Origin: Pseudochrobactrum sp. sp1633
Lineage (GTDB): Bacteria; Pseudomonadota; Alphaproteobacteria; Rhizobiales; Rhizobiaceae
Assembly: GCF_030376605.1 (NCBI RefSeq)
Contig: NZ_JARRAE010000003.1
Location: 186,001 to 250,000 of the forward strand
Direction of reading: 5' to 3'
DNA length: 64,000 nt
This document shows positions 29,779 through 38,549 of this stretch, piece after piece. The position numbers and the translations under genes were made by a program. Under the pieces are notes generated by a model, which saw nothing but the letters and a program-made list of their open reading frames with translations, was not told the DNA's origin and did no database searches. Position 1 is the stretch's first letter. Every line of letters begins with the position of its first letter.

Positions 29779-31272
29779 TTAACTCTTAAGCATCGTGCCG
29801 GTTTTCTCTTTCAGCGCATACCAGGAGATTGCTTCTTCAAGAATATGCGGGGTCTGGCCGCCGCGTTCGCAGGCGCGGGCAAAATAATCGCGCAATTGCG
29901 GGCGGTAATCCGGATGGGCACAATTCTCGATGATTACAGAAGCGCGCTCACGCGGAGCAAGGCCACGCAGATCGGCAAGGCCGTGTTCTGTCACCAGAAT
30001 ATCAACATCATGTTCGGTATGATCCACATGCGGCACCATCGGTACGACAGATGAAATCGCACCACCTTTGGCCACCGATTTGGTGACGAAAATCGACAGG
30101 AAAGCATTACGTGCAAAGTCACCCGAACCGCCGATGCCGTTCATCATATGCGTACCGGCCACATGAGTGGAGTTCACATTGCCGTAAATGTCGAATTCCA
30201 GCGCAGTGTTGATGCCGATAATGCCGAGACGGCGGATAACTTCCGGATGGTTGCTGATCTCCTGCGGGCGCAGCACCAGCTTGTCTTTATAACGGTCGAA
30301 ATTACCAAAAACGCGTTCGCCGCATGCCTGACTGAGCGTGATCGAGGAGGCAGAGGCAAAGCTGAGTTTGCCTGCATCCATCAGATCAAATGTGCTGTCC
30401 TGCAACACTTCGCTATACATGCGCAGGTGGTGGAACGGGCTGTCCACAAGGCCGGTCAGAACCGCATTGGCAATGGTGCCGATACCTGCTTGCAACGGGT
30501 TAAGAGACAGATCAAGACGGCCTTTTTCAACTTCATTTTCAAAGAAATGAATCAGGTGTCCGGCAATGGCTGACGTCTCGCTGTCAGCAGGCTCGATCAG
30601 CGAGGCACTGTCTGACTGTTCGGTGATGACAATCGCCGCGATTTTTTCCGGTGGAATCGGAATGTATGGCGTGCCGATCCGGCTCTCACAGGACACGACA
30701 GGAATCGGATCGCGGGACGGGCGCTTGGTCGGAATATAAACGTCATGCAGCCCTTCCAGCGATAGGGCGTGGCTGAGGTTGATCTCAACAATCACCTTTT
30801 TTGCCAAAATGGCAAAGCTCGCCGAATTTCCGATGGAGGTGGTCGGAACAACACCGCCGTCTTCATTAATGGCGATGGCTTCGATGATTGCATAATCAAC
30901 CGGCCCGATCTGATTGGAGCGCAATTGCTCAACAGTTTCAGAAAGATGCTGGTCGATAAACATGACTTCGCCACGGTTGATTGCGGCGCGCAGAGTGCGG
31001 TCAACCTGAAACGGCATGCGGCGGGCAAGTACGCCTGCTTCGGTCAGGATTTTATCGACATCATGACCGAGCGAAGCGCCGGTGAGCAAAGTAATTTTAA
31101 ACGGTGCATTTATAGCCTGTGCGGCCATTGCAACCGGCACGGCCTTGGCATCACCGGCACGGGTGAAACCGCTCATGCCGATGGTCATCCCGTCTTTGAT
31201 CAGGGCTGCGGCCTCGGCAGGCGTAACAACTTTTTCATGCAGGGAGGAATTGCGGATACGATCTTCTAGCAT
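29779..31272 (-). CDS. Acetyl-CoA hydrolase/transferase family protein (succinyl-CoA:acetate CoA-transferase-like)
   Basis: Class I CoA-transferase of the AarC/Cat1 type, moving CoA between carboxylic acids such as succinate and acetate. The 497 residues match this family along their length: RIRNSSLHEKVVTPAEAA, the GMSGFTRAGDAKAVP loop near residue 35, IGTIANAVLTGL, MYSEVLQDS with the likely catalytic Glu, and the C-terminal NGIGGSGDFARNAFLSIF and GLADLRGLAPRERA. An AGG box precedes the ATG at 31272. It stands alone, separated by terminators from clpA. Whether it acts as transferase (acetate handling in the TCA cycle) or as hydrolase cannot be decided from sequence; transferase is favoured by family precedent. 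Confidence 0.9.
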   Translation of the reverse strand: MLEDRIRNSSLHEKVVTPAEAAALIKDGMTIGMSGFTRAGDAKAVPVAMAAQAINAPFKITLLTGASLGHDVDKILTEAGVLARRMPFQVDRTLRAAINRGEVMFIDQHLSETVEQLRSNQIGPVDYAIIEAIAINEDGGVVPTTSIGNSASFAILAKKVIVEINLSHALSLEGLHDVYIPTKRPSRDPIPVVSCESRIGTPYIPIPPEKIAAIVITEQSDSASLIEPADSETSAIAGHLIHFFENEVEKGRLDLSLNPLQAGIGTIANAVLTGLVDSPFHHLRMYSEVLQDSTFDLMDAGKLSFASASSITLSQACGERVFGNFDRYKDKLVLRPQEISNHPEVIRRLGIIGINTALEFDIYGNVNSTHVAGTHMMNGIGGSGDFARNAFLSIFVTKSVAKGGAISSVVPMVPHVDHTEHDVDILVTEHGLADLRGLAPRERASVIIENCAHPDYRPQLRDYFARACERGGQTPHILEEAISWYALKEKTGTMLKS

Positions 31273-31633
31273 GGTAAACCTATATTCGAAGGAACTCTGA
31301 TGGGAGGTTCAGAGAACGGACGCATGTGAATGCTGCCGGTATGCAATATCTGCGCACCCGCAGGGTTCGTCAAAGGGCTTATCCTGTGGCGGGGGCTTTT
31401 GCCAGCTTTGTCTGTGAAAAGGTCATTCTGTCGCGATTTAGCGCTTTCAGGTCTGAAACAGAATATGCGTTGGCGATGCTGAAGGAGAGGACTTCATGCC
31501 TGTTTCGAATGATGGCACCACGCAGCATTGCAATCTGAAAACCCTGTGTCTAACAATGCGGATACAGCAGATATCTCTGCTCCTTATGATGCACTTGTTG
31601 CTTCCCATACCGTAATTTCAAGACTGTAACCCG
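31273..31633. other. Spacer between the CoA transferase and azlC genes
   Basis: Divergent spacer that must hold promoters for both genes. I see no strong promoter match, no operator palindrome and no credible reading frame. Confidence 0.35.
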
Positions 31634-32455
31634 ATGCCAGATCATGAAAAGCCTGTAAGCCCGTCAGCGCCGCTTAATCACAGAGCGGAAGCGGCCGCGA
31701 GCAGCCATGACGGGGAGGTTCTGTCCTCTTTTGCAGAGAGACTGCGATGGTTTGGTCGTGGTTCCCGCAATATTTTCAGTATTCCGGCGCTGCTGCTGAT
31801 CAGCTCCTTTATCGGCTTTTCCGGCCTGGCGATTGAAAGCGGTATCAGCATGGGGCAGGCGGTGTTTATGACGCTGACCATCTGGGCGCTGCCCGCCAAA
31901 GTGGTGTTGATCGGCGCAATCTCCGCAGGAAGCTCGATGGCCGCCGCTGCATTGGCTGTGGCACTGTCCTCCGTGCGTTTGATGCCGATGGTCGTGGCTT
32001 TGCTGCCGGAGCTCAAAGGTCCGCGATCGCGCAAGATCACTTTGCTGTTTCTCTCGCATTTTGTGGCTGTGACTGCATGGGTGATGGCGATGGAGCAGTT
32101 GCGGCATATCCCGCGTGATCTGCGTACCAGCTATTTTGCCGGTATTGGCGTTACACTGGTGCTGACCAATGCGGCCGTCGTGGCGCTGATTTATATGCTC
32201 TCGGCTAATTTCCCGCCGTTATTATTTGCAGCGCTTTTCATGCTCACTCCGATGTATTTTCTCACCTCGCTGTGGCGTTCGTCACGTGAGCAGGCGGGCA
32301 AGGCAGCGTTGCTGAGCGGGCTGGTTATCTTTCCTGTTATGCATGCGGTAGCACCCGGTTATGATCTTCTGCTGACGGGGATTACCGGTGGCGCAGTGGC
32401 ATTCGGGTTTCATCTTTATATACAGCATCTGCGCCGGAAAGAGGCTCAATCATGA
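31634..32455 (+). CDS. azlC: AzlC-family branched-chain amino acid exporter, large subunit
   Basis: Inner-membrane component of an AzlCD exporter, a family first linked to 4-azaleucine resistance and branched-chain amino acid efflux. The 273 residues start with a hydrophilic ~40-residue extension, then about seven membrane helices; family signatures include FSIPALLLISSFIGFSGLAIE, the segment ALPAKVVLIGAI, and the LSSVRLMPMVVALLPELKG region. The ribosome-binding site before 31634 is weak, so a start further inside is possible. Its last four bases overlap the azlD start (ATGA), a strong sign of co-translation. Substrate is inferred from family. Confidence 0.92.
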   Translation: MPDHEKPVSPSAPLNHRAEAAASSHDGEVLSSFAERLRWFGRGSRNIFSIPALLLISSFIGFSGLAIESGISMGQAVFMTLTIWALPAKVVLIGAISAGSSMAAAALAVALSSVRLMPMVVALLPELKGPRSRKITLLFLSHFVAVTAWVMAMEQLRHIPRDLRTSYFAGIGVTLVLTNAAVVALIYMLSANFPPLLFAALFMLTPMYFLTSLWRSSREQAGKAALLSGLVIFPVMHAVAPGYDLLLTGITGGAVAFGFHLYIQHLRRKEAQS

Positions 32456-32799
32456 ACTGGATGAGCTTCGATACATGGTGGTGGCCATATCTGTTTATTC
32501 TCATCGCCGGTGCACTGGCGACAGATATCTGGCGTTTTCTAGGTGTGCTGGTCGGCGGGCGGATGCGCGAGGACTCGCAAGCTTTGGTGCTGGTGCGCTG
32601 TGTCGCAACCGCTCTGGTGGCCGGTGTGATTGCGCAGCTTATTCTCTACCCGACGGGTGAGTTGGCAAATTCGCCGATGTGGCTGCGGGCTGGCTCTGCC
32701 ATTCTTGGTTTCGTGGCATTCCTGCTGGCAGGGCAGCGTATTCTGGTTGGGGTGCTGACTGGTGAAGCGCTGCTTCTGGTGGGGCTGCTTCTCTTGTAA
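32452..32799 (+). CDS. azlD: AzlD-family branched-chain amino acid exporter, small subunit
   Basis: Partner of AzlC. The 115 residues contain four predicted membrane helices and the family features TDIWRFLGVLVGGRM and VRCVATALVAGVIAQLILYP. The start overlaps the azlC stop by four bases. A hairpin, CTCTGCGCAT with ATGCGCAGAG (32802-32830), follows its stop codon but lacks a T-run. Confidence 0.9.
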   Translation: MNWMSFDTWWWPYLFILIAGALATDIWRFLGVLVGGRMREDSQALVLVRCVATALVAGVIAQLILYPTGELANSPMWLRAGSAILGFVAFLLAGQRILVGVLTGEALLLVGLLLL

Positions 32800-32801
32800 T
32801 T

Positions 32802-32830
32802 CTCTGCGCATCTTGAAAAAATGCGCAGAG
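32802..32830. terminator. Hairpin between azlD and the HIT gene
   Basis: Perfect 10-bp stem CTCTGCGCAT (32802-32811) with ATGCGCAGAG (32821-32830), 9-base loop. It lies between converging genes but is not followed by a U-tract in either direction, so it may be a weak or Rho-assisted terminator. Confidence 0.45.
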
Positions 32831-32846
32831 ATAAAAACATGTAATA

Positions 32847-33281
32847 TTAAAGGCTTGCAATAATTTTCTGACAATTTTCTGCAAGTATAGCCTGATCTTC
32901 CATTTTGCCGGTATGACCTGTCAGGGCGATGCCCTCAAAACGCGGGATGACGTGGAAATGCAGGTGGAACACAGTCTGACCTGCAGCCGGTTCGTTGAAC
33001 TGCATGATGGTGACGCCATCGGCATTGAAGGCTTTTTTTACGGCAACAGCGATCTTCTGTGTTGCGGCAATCAGCTTGGTCAGCACCGCATCATCGGCAT
33101 CGAGAATATTGCGTGAACCTTGTTTCGGGATGACGAGGCTGTGGCCTTTTCCCTGCGGCATTACATCCATGAAAGCATAGATATCGTCGTCTTCATAAAT
33201 CTTGTGACTTGGGATTTCGCCACGAATGATCTTGGCGAAAATATTGTCGCCGGAATAGGTGGCTGGCTGGTTATCTGGCAT
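32847..33281 (-). CDS. HIT-family nucleotide hydrolase/transferase (Hint-like)
   Basis: Small cytoplasmic nucleotide-binding protein of the histidine-triad superfamily; close bacterial members hydrolyse adenosine phosphoramidates. The 144 residues show NIFAKIIRGEIPSHKIYEDD at the N-terminus, QGKGHSLVIPK, and the triad HLHFH (His106, 108, 110) in VFHLHFHVIPR. A GGGAG box supports the start at 33281. It is the last of four minus-strand genes (RidA, phosphodiesterase, FemAB-like, HIT). Physiological substrate unknown. Confidence 0.93.
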   Translation of the reverse strand: MPDNQPATYSGDNIFAKIIRGEIPSHKIYEDDDIYAFMDVMPQGKGHSLVIPKQGSRNILDADDAVLTKLIAATQKIAVAVKKAFNADGVTIMQFNEPAAGQTVFHLHFHVIPRFEGIALTGHTGKMEDQAILAENCQKIIASL

Positions 33282-33301
33282 GTTGTGCTCCCTGATGGGT
33301 T

Positions 33302-34537
33302 TTAATCCGGTTCGTGAATTTTGCGGAACGGGCTGTGTTCCGTGTAATAACTATTGTTCATCTCCACCTCACTTATTTCGCGGCGCAAATATTGCGCAAC
33401 AGCGGTGCGGAAGGCAGGGTGGCTGATATAATGGGCTGAATGGGTGGTGACAGGCTCATAACCCCGCGCCAGCTTATGTTCGCCCTGTGCACCGGCTTCC
33501 ACCACAGATAATTTATGCGCAATGGCATAATCAATCGCCTGATGATAGCAGACTTCGAAATGCAGGAAGGGGTGGTCTTCAATGCAGCCCCAGTGACGGC
33601 CAAACAGCCGGTCGCCTCCGATGAAATTGATGGCTCCGGCAATATAGCGCCCGTCACGGCTGGCCATGATCAGCACAATATCCTCGCTCATACGCTCGCC
33701 GATCAGCGAGTAGAATTCGCGGTTGAGATACGGACGTCCCCATTTGCGGCTGCCGGTATCCATATAGAATGCGTAAAACTGATCCCAGATTTCTTCTGTC
33801 AGATCGGAGCCGGACAACCAGTCAATGGAAATGCCGTTGCTCAGTGCTTCACGTCGCTCCCGTTTCAGGGCTTTGCGTTTGCGGGAAACAAGTTCTTCCA
33901 AGAAATCATTATATTCATGGAAGCCATTGTTTATAAAATGGAATTGCTGATCTTTTCTGTGCAAAAATCCGGCCTCTGTGAGTGCCTGAATATCCGGCAT
34001 TTCAGCAAAGGTTACATGAGCGGATGACAGCTGGTTTTGTTCGGTGAATTGGGCAACGGCACTGGCGAGCAGGCGGCGCAGTTCTGGGTTATTCTCTGCG
34101 GTAAGCAGTCGCGGGCCGGTTGCCGGTGTGAACGGAACGCCCAGCTGGAGCTTGGGGTAGTATTGGCCGCCCGCACGCTCAAAGGCTTCAGCCCAGCCGT
34201 GGTCGAACACATATTCACCCTGACTATGCGCTTTTAGATAGGCAGGGGCTGCTGCAAGCAAAATGCCCTGTTCGGTTTCGAGGCGCAGGTGACAGGATTG
34301 CCAGCCGGTATTGCCGCCGACGCAACCGGAATCCTCCAGTGCGGAAAGATAGGCATAGGACAAAAACGGGTTATAGGATTTGTTGACGGACGGTGAGATG
34401 TCATCGGCAGAGCTGATGGGCTGTTTGTCGGTAACGGAAAATTGCGCCCATTCGCTGAGTTCAAAACCCTGCATATTGCTGACGGTGCGCAAAATGATGC
34501 CGGTTTCTTCCTCGCGTCCCGTCTTTTCCTCATGCAT
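33302..34537 (-). CDS. FemAB-like/GNAT-fold protein (DUF482, COG3146)
   Basis: A 411-residue protein of the DUF482 family, related in fold to FemAB aminoacyl and GNAT acyl transferases; no biochemical role is established that I know of. Family features are NPFLSYAYLSALEDSGC near residue 60, PAYLKAHSQGEYVFDHGWA, FTPATGPRLL, the segment SRKRKALKRERREA, and HFEVCYHQAIDYAI followed by VEAGAQGEHKLARGYEP. No signal peptide. Start is uncertain: ATG at 34537 has a poor ribosome-binding site, and an internal Met (MQGFELSEW) is an alternative. It lies 20 bases upstream of the HIT gene, so the two are probably co-transcribed. Confidence 0.88.
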   Translation of the reverse strand: MHEEKTGREEETGIILRTVSNMQGFELSEWAQFSVTDKQPISSADDISPSVNKSYNPFLSYAYLSALEDSGCVGGNTGWQSCHLRLETEQGILLAAAPAYLKAHSQGEYVFDHGWAEAFERAGGQYYPKLQLGVPFTPATGPRLLTAENNPELRRLLASAVAQFTEQNQLSSAHVTFAEMPDIQALTEAGFLHRKDQQFHFINNGFHEYNDFLEELVSRKRKALKRERREALSNGISIDWLSGSDLTEEIWDQFYAFYMDTGSRKWGRPYLNREFYSLIGERMSEDIVLIMASRDGRYIAGAINFIGGDRLFGRHWGCIEDHPFLHFEVCYHQAIDYAIAHKLSVVEAGAQGEHKLARGYEPVTTHSAHYISHPAFRTAVAQYLRREISEVEMNNSYYTEHSPFRKIHEPD

Positions 34538-34623
34538 AGCAACCAACCATTCCCGTCAAACGATTCAAAGCTGTCTGGTTGATACCGGCGCATCAGACGA
34601 TACGCCGGTAATCTTCTGGTGCC

Positions 34624-35364
34624 TCAGGCGATTGCACTGTCTGGTATAAAACCTTCGAATGTAATCTGCTGTGCATGCATATCGCTCACGGCTTTTTCTT
34701 CTGCGTTGCGCACTGTCCATGTGATGACAGGACGGTCGAGCACGGTGCGGAAAAAGCTGATGAACGGGTTAGGCAAGTGGTGGAAATTATAGGACACAAA
34801 ATCCACATCATGCGCCAGCATGGCAAAATGCGCTTCCATATCTGCTGGTCGTGTACCTTCAGCAGTCAGACCAGCAACAACACCCGGAGCATTGCTGCGG
34901 AACAGGCGGATAAGGTGATGATCAAATGACATGATCGCCGCTTCACCCTGATAGTCTTTCAGCTCTTTGGCAACGGCGGCAACAAGACCTTCGTCCTGAC
35001 CTTCAATGCCTTTCAGCTCAATCACCACCGGCACGCGTCCGGCAATCAAATCGAGCATCTGGCGCAATGAAGGCGGATGGTCCTGTGTTGTGCCGATTGT
35101 CAGCTTTTGGGCTTGTGCCAGTGTCAGGTCACAAATACGCCCTTCACGACCTGCCAGACGATCCAGCACATCATCATGAAATACGATGACTTCGCCGTCT
35201 TTTGTCAGATGCACGTCGCATTCAATGGCATAATTACCTGCAATCGCTGCACTAAAGGCCGGAAGAGTGTTCTCCCAGACCTTTTTATTCATATCGTGCA
35301 ATCCGCGATGGGCTATCGGCCTGCGGGTAAGCCATTTCAGTTCACCACGAAGCGCTGCGCTCAT
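34624..35364 (-). CDS. Glycerophosphodiester phosphodiesterase
   Basis: Cleaves glycerophosphodiesters to glycerol 3-phosphate and an alcohol, recycling phospholipid head groups. The 246-residue TIM barrel has RPIAHRGLHD with the catalytic His/Arg, EN near residue 31, and the metal/catalytic segment IECDVHLTKDGEVIVFHDD. No signal peptide, so it is cytoplasmic, unlike periplasmic GlpQ. It starts 2 bases after the RidA stop codon, indicating co-translation, and is followed by the FemAB-like gene after 86 bases. Confidence 0.93.
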   Translation of the reverse strand: MSAALRGELKWLTRRPIAHRGLHDMNKKVWENTLPAFSAAIAGNYAIECDVHLTKDGEVIVFHDDVLDRLAGREGRICDLTLAQAQKLTIGTTQDHPPSLRQMLDLIAGRVPVVIELKGIEGQDEGLVAAVAKELKDYQGEAAIMSFDHHLIRLFRSNAPGVVAGLTAEGTRPADMEAHFAMLAHDVDFVSYNFHHLPNPFISFFRTVLDRPVITWTVRNAEEKAVSDMHAQQITFEGFIPDSAIA

Positions 35365-35366
35365 AA

Positions 35367-35834
35367 TTATGCAACCTCGATAATGGCTTCGATTTCAACC
35401 GGTGCATTCAGTGGCAGGCCGGCCATGCCAACTGCGGAGCGGGCATGCTTGCCTGCATCGCCAAGCACGTCGATAAACAGCTGTGAGCCGCCGTTTGCAA
35501 CAATGTGCTGGTCGGTGAAATCAACAACGGAAGCCACGAAAACAGTGATTTTTACAATGCGCTTGATGCGGGAAAGATCGCCGCCGAGTGCCGCTTTTGC
35601 CTGCGAAAGCACATTGATTGCGCAGGCTTTGGCAGCTTCCTGCGCCTGTTCAATCGTCAGATCGCGACCAACCAGACCAGTAGAGATGAGCTTGCCGTTT
35701 TCCAGCGGCAGCTGGCCGGAGGTGAACAGCAGATTACCGCTCTGGGCAAAAGGCAGATAGGCAGCGGCTGGTGCTGCTGATTCAGGGATAGTAATGCCGA
35801 GGTCTTTGAGACGGGTTTCGATTGTCGAGGTCAT
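35367..35834 (-). CDS. RidA/YjgF-family protein
   Basis: Small trimeric protein of the Rid family; RidA itself deaminates reactive enamine/imine intermediates released by PLP enzymes. The 155 residues have the conserved pattern LFTSGQLPLENGKL, QAKAALGGDLSRIKRIVKIT and a C-terminal APVEIEAIIEVA. The subgroup carrying the catalytic Arg usually has a PCR-type or RxAV context; here the C-terminal part reads ARSAVGMAGLPLNAPVEIEA, closer to the COG0251 sub-branch of stand-alone YjgF proteins in Rhizobiales. It heads the minus-strand RidA-phosphodiesterase-FemAB-like-HIT run. Enzymatic role inferred. Confidence 0.9.
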   Translation of the reverse strand: MTSTIETRLKDLGITIPESAAPAAAYLPFAQSGNLLFTSGQLPLENGKLISTGLVGRDLTIEQAQEAAKACAINVLSQAKAALGGDLSRIKRIVKITVFVASVVDFTDQHIVANGGSQLFIDVLGDAGKHARSAVGMAGLPLNAPVEIEAIIEVA

Positions 35835-36110
35835 GGCGCTCTTTCCGGTTTTATTTCATCATCACTTGATAACGGCGATGCGTAATAAGGTCATTTTGGG
35901 GCGGGGGTCTCTCCGCAGGGGTTCTTTAACAGTTTGCATTTCATTGTTCGGGATCATTTTACGGTGTTTGTGCGTTAATTAGACAACGTGCAGATACAAA
36001 AACATCACTGAAACTGACAGAATCAGTGGAGCATAGCAAAAGCTGTGATTTTTGCCTCGCTTCCGCCATGAGTTATTTTAACATGGCGATAAATTTATCG
36101 GAGAATCTTT

Positions 36111-36989
36111 ATGCGTTTTTTGCAGGCCCTGTTGTTCGGAACTGGTTTTAAATCAACCTCAGTGCTTCACACTGCGATTCTTAGAACGACTGTGCTCGGC
36201 ACTGTAGGTGTGCTGAGTACTGCTGCTTATGCTGGCAGTACTCTTCTGCCGCATCGTGCTGTTTATGATCTGACTTTGGAACGTGCGGATGAAAAGTCGG
36301 GCATCAGCGGCGTAACGGGACGCATGGTCTATGAGTTTAACGGCTCGGCCTGTGAGGGCTATACAACGAATTTCCGTTTTGTGACGCGTATTGATATGGA
36401 GGGGCAGGATCAGCGGGTCACCGATCAGCAGGCCACGACATTCGAGGCCGGTGACGGCAATCGCTTTCGTTTCGTCAACAAAACTTTCGTTGATAAAGAG
36501 CTGGTCAAAGAAGTGCGCGGCAATGCAACACTCGGCGATAAGCAGATGGACGTTGCGCTGACAAAGCCTGAAAAGCAGGATCTGAAGCTGGCGCTGTCGC
36601 AGTTTCCGACACGTCACATGGAAGAATTGCTCGGAAAAGCTGAAAAAGGCGATACCTTCTACCAGACAACGATTTTCGATGGTTCAGATGATGCCAATAA
36701 AATCATGTCAACGACCGCAGTGATCGGCAAAGGGCAGGTCTTGCCTTCTGATGGTGAGACGAAGGTTATGGGCGACGTGGCAAAGCAGGAAAGCTGGCCG
36801 GTAACAGTCGCGTATTTTGATGATGAGGAAAATGACGAGGGACTTCCCGTTTATCGCATCAATTTCAAGCTCTACCGCAATGGCGTGACCCGTGATCTCA
36901 ATATGGATTATGGCGATTTTGCCATGAAAGGCACACTGGTTAATCTGGAAATGTTCAAGCAGGCGGATGGTGCAAAATCTTGCGAATGA
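36111..36989 (+). CDS. eipB: EipB-like periplasmic envelope integrity protein (DUF1849)
   Basis: Periplasmic beta-spiral protein; in Brucella abortus EipB is needed for envelope integrity and works with the TPR protein TtpA. The 292 residues have an export signal with a long N-region (hydrophobic core about 25-38, ending AYAG) and then the family start LLPHRAVYDLTL. FNGSACEGYTTNFRFVTRI follows, then FDGSDDANKIM and NMDYGDFAMKGTLVNLEMF. Two cysteines, Cys81 and Cys291, sit where the family's conserved disulphide forms. A GGAG box precedes the ATG. It has its own terminator; ttpA is not adjacent. Confidence 0.9.
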   Translation: MRFLQALLFGTGFKSTSVLHTAILRTTVLGTVGVLSTAAYAGSTLLPHRAVYDLTLERADEKSGISGVTGRMVYEFNGSACEGYTTNFRFVTRIDMEGQDQRVTDQQATTFEAGDGNRFRFVNKTFVDKELVKEVRGNATLGDKQMDVALTKPEKQDLKLALSQFPTRHMEELLGKAEKGDTFYQTTIFDGSDDANKIMSTTAVIGKGQVLPSDGETKVMGDVAKQESWPVTVAYFDDEENDEGLPVYRINFKLYRNGVTRDLNMDYGDFAMKGTLVNLEMFKQADGAKSCE

Positions 36990-37023
36990 GCTGATACAGG
37001 CTGATTGTTTTGAGATTCAAGGT

Positions 37024-37056
37024 GGTGGTTCCGGCAACGGAATTGCCGCCTTTTTC
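37024..37056 (+). terminator. eipB terminator
   Basis: A hairpin joins GGTGGTTCCG (37024 on) with CGGAATTGCCGCC (to 37050) around GCAA, allowing one bulge, and is followed by a T-run. Probable Rho-independent terminator. Confidence 0.7.
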
Positions 37057-37173
37057 ATTTTATTGAAATTTTATACCTTGAATTATGTAGTGGTGATTAT
37101 AAATATCATTATGACTTTGGTTCGTCGTCTGCATTTTGCGGAAAAGGCGATTTGTTACAAATAAAGGTTCATA

Positions 37174-38277
37174 ATGTCTGATCTGTTTTCTTCTTATAAT
37201 CTGAGCGGCCTGTCGTTGGAAAATCGTGTGGTGATGGCACCTATGACGCGCGCGCGTGCCGTTGATACTGTGCCTGATAGTGATACGGCATTATATTACG
37301 CTCAGCGTGCCGGAGCTGGTCTTATTGTGACAGAGGGAACGCCGATTTCCGATGAGGGGCGCGGCTATCTCTATACGCCGGGTGTTTATTCTGCCGAGCA
37401 GGTAGCGGGATGGAAAAAGGTCACGGATGCAGTTCATGCGCGTGGCGGCAAGCTTTTCTCGCAGATTTGGCATGTAGGCCGTGTTTCTCATACTTCCGTC
37501 CAAAAAGACGGTATTGCGCCTGTCGCGCCGGTTGCGGAAATTGCAAAAAATTCAAATGTCTTCGGACTTGATGACGGCGGCACACCGGGATTGGTATCTC
37601 CCAGTGCACCGCGCGCACTGAATACAGAAGAGATTGCCCGCATTACCAAGGAATTTGCTGATGCAGCAGACAATGCTGTAAAGGCCGGTTTTGACGGTGT
37701 CGAAATTCATGGTGCAAACGGCTATCTGATCGAACAGTTTATCAATGCCGGTTTCAATACGCGTGAAGATGCCTATGGCGGCGCAACAATTGCTGGCCGT
37801 ATTCGTTTTGCACTGGAGGTCGTGGACGCTGTGGTTGCACGGATCGGCGCTTCGCGTGTCGGTATTCGTTTGACCCCGTTTAGCCGCTTGTTTGACCTTC
37901 ACGCATTTGAGGGTGAAGAAGCAACATGGCTGGAATTAGCCCGCGAGCTGTCGAAACGTAATCTGGCTTACATCCATATCGGGAATGCTGGCGGATTGCT
38001 GACAACAGAGGAAGGCCACAAGTTCCTGACAGCGTTTCGCAAGGCCTATCAGGGCACATTGATATATGCTGGTGGCTATACGCAGGAAACTGCTCAGCGC
38101 GTGCTTGATGAAGGGCTGACCGATCTGGTTGCTTTCGGCAAGCCTTATATCGCCAATCCTGATCTTGCTGAGCGTATGCGCAATGGCTGGCCGCTGGCAG
38201 CATCGGATCACACAACCTTCTATGGCGGTGCGCAAAAAGGCTATACGGATTACCCTGCCTATGAAGCCGCAGTGTAA
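37174..38277 (+). CDS. Old yellow enzyme family flavin oxidoreductase (alkene/N-ethylmaleimide reductase type)
   Basis: FMN-dependent, NAD(P)H-using reductase of activated alkenes, nitro compounds and similar electrophiles. The 367-residue barrel matches the NemA branch: NRVVMAPMTRARA near the N-terminus, VTEGTPISDEGRGY, FSQIWHVGRVSH, and the substrate-binding EIHGANGYLIEQF with the conserved His and Asn. The segment NTREDAYGG and the C-terminal FGKPYIANPDLAERM also match. An AAGG box precedes the ATG. No TetR-type nemR repressor is adjacent. A hairpin at 38289-38327 follows. The physiological substrate is not inferable. Confidence 0.93.
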   Translation: MSDLFSSYNLSGLSLENRVVMAPMTRARAVDTVPDSDTALYYAQRAGAGLIVTEGTPISDEGRGYLYTPGVYSAEQVAGWKKVTDAVHARGGKLFSQIWHVGRVSHTSVQKDGIAPVAPVAEIAKNSNVFGLDDGGTPGLVSPSAPRALNTEEIARITKEFADAADNAVKAGFDGVEIHGANGYLIEQFINAGFNTREDAYGGATIAGRIRFALEVVDAVVARIGASRVGIRLTPFSRLFDLHAFEGEEATWLELARELSKRNLAYIHIGNAGGLLTTEEGHKFLTAFRKAYQGTLIYAGGYTQETAQRVLDEGLTDLVAFGKPYIANPDLAERMRNGWPLAASDHTTFYGGAQKGYTDYPAYEAAV

Positions 38278-38288
38278 TTGATACTAAG

Positions 38289-38327
38289 CCACAGGGTTTT
38301 CCGGTTTGAGCCGGTATAACCCTGTGG
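38289..38327 (+). terminator. Hairpin after the old yellow enzyme gene
   Basis: Outer 10-bp stem CCACAGGGTT (38289-38298) with AACCCTGTGG (38318-38327) and an inner CCGG/CCGG stem. Followed by TATATTTTC rather than a clean T-run; probable terminator. Confidence 0.6.
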
Positions 38328-38449
38328 TATATTTTCGATGGCTGTAAAACATATGACAGGTGAAGGCTTTAATACGGCTCTTTGTGGTTTTTGACCGTTC
38401 AGGGGTTGCATTTTCTTCATTCATCGTTTACCAGCCGCATTATTCCACA

Positions 38450-38526
38450 CACGGGATTTGGGTGACTTGCGGGAGAAATCCGCACAGCGCCTCCGGTGGC
38501 ACATTGTGCCTCAGCCCCGTGGAGGT
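38450..38526 (+). promoter_or_regulatory. Candidate structured leader RNA of rpsB
   Basis: A closing stem CACGGG (38450-38455) with CCCGTG (38516-38521) encloses two hairpins: TGCGGG/TCCGCA (38468-38473 with 38479-38484, loop AGAAA) and GGCAC/GTGCC (38498-38502 with 38506-38510). An alternative pairing CCTCC (38490-38494) with GGAGG (38521-38525) competes with the closing stem. This looks like a three-way junction 24 bases before the rpsB start, suitable for S2 autoregulation. Fold drawn by eye; function inferred. Confidence 0.5.
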
Positions 38527-38549
38527 TCAACCGGAAAAGGATAATTACT

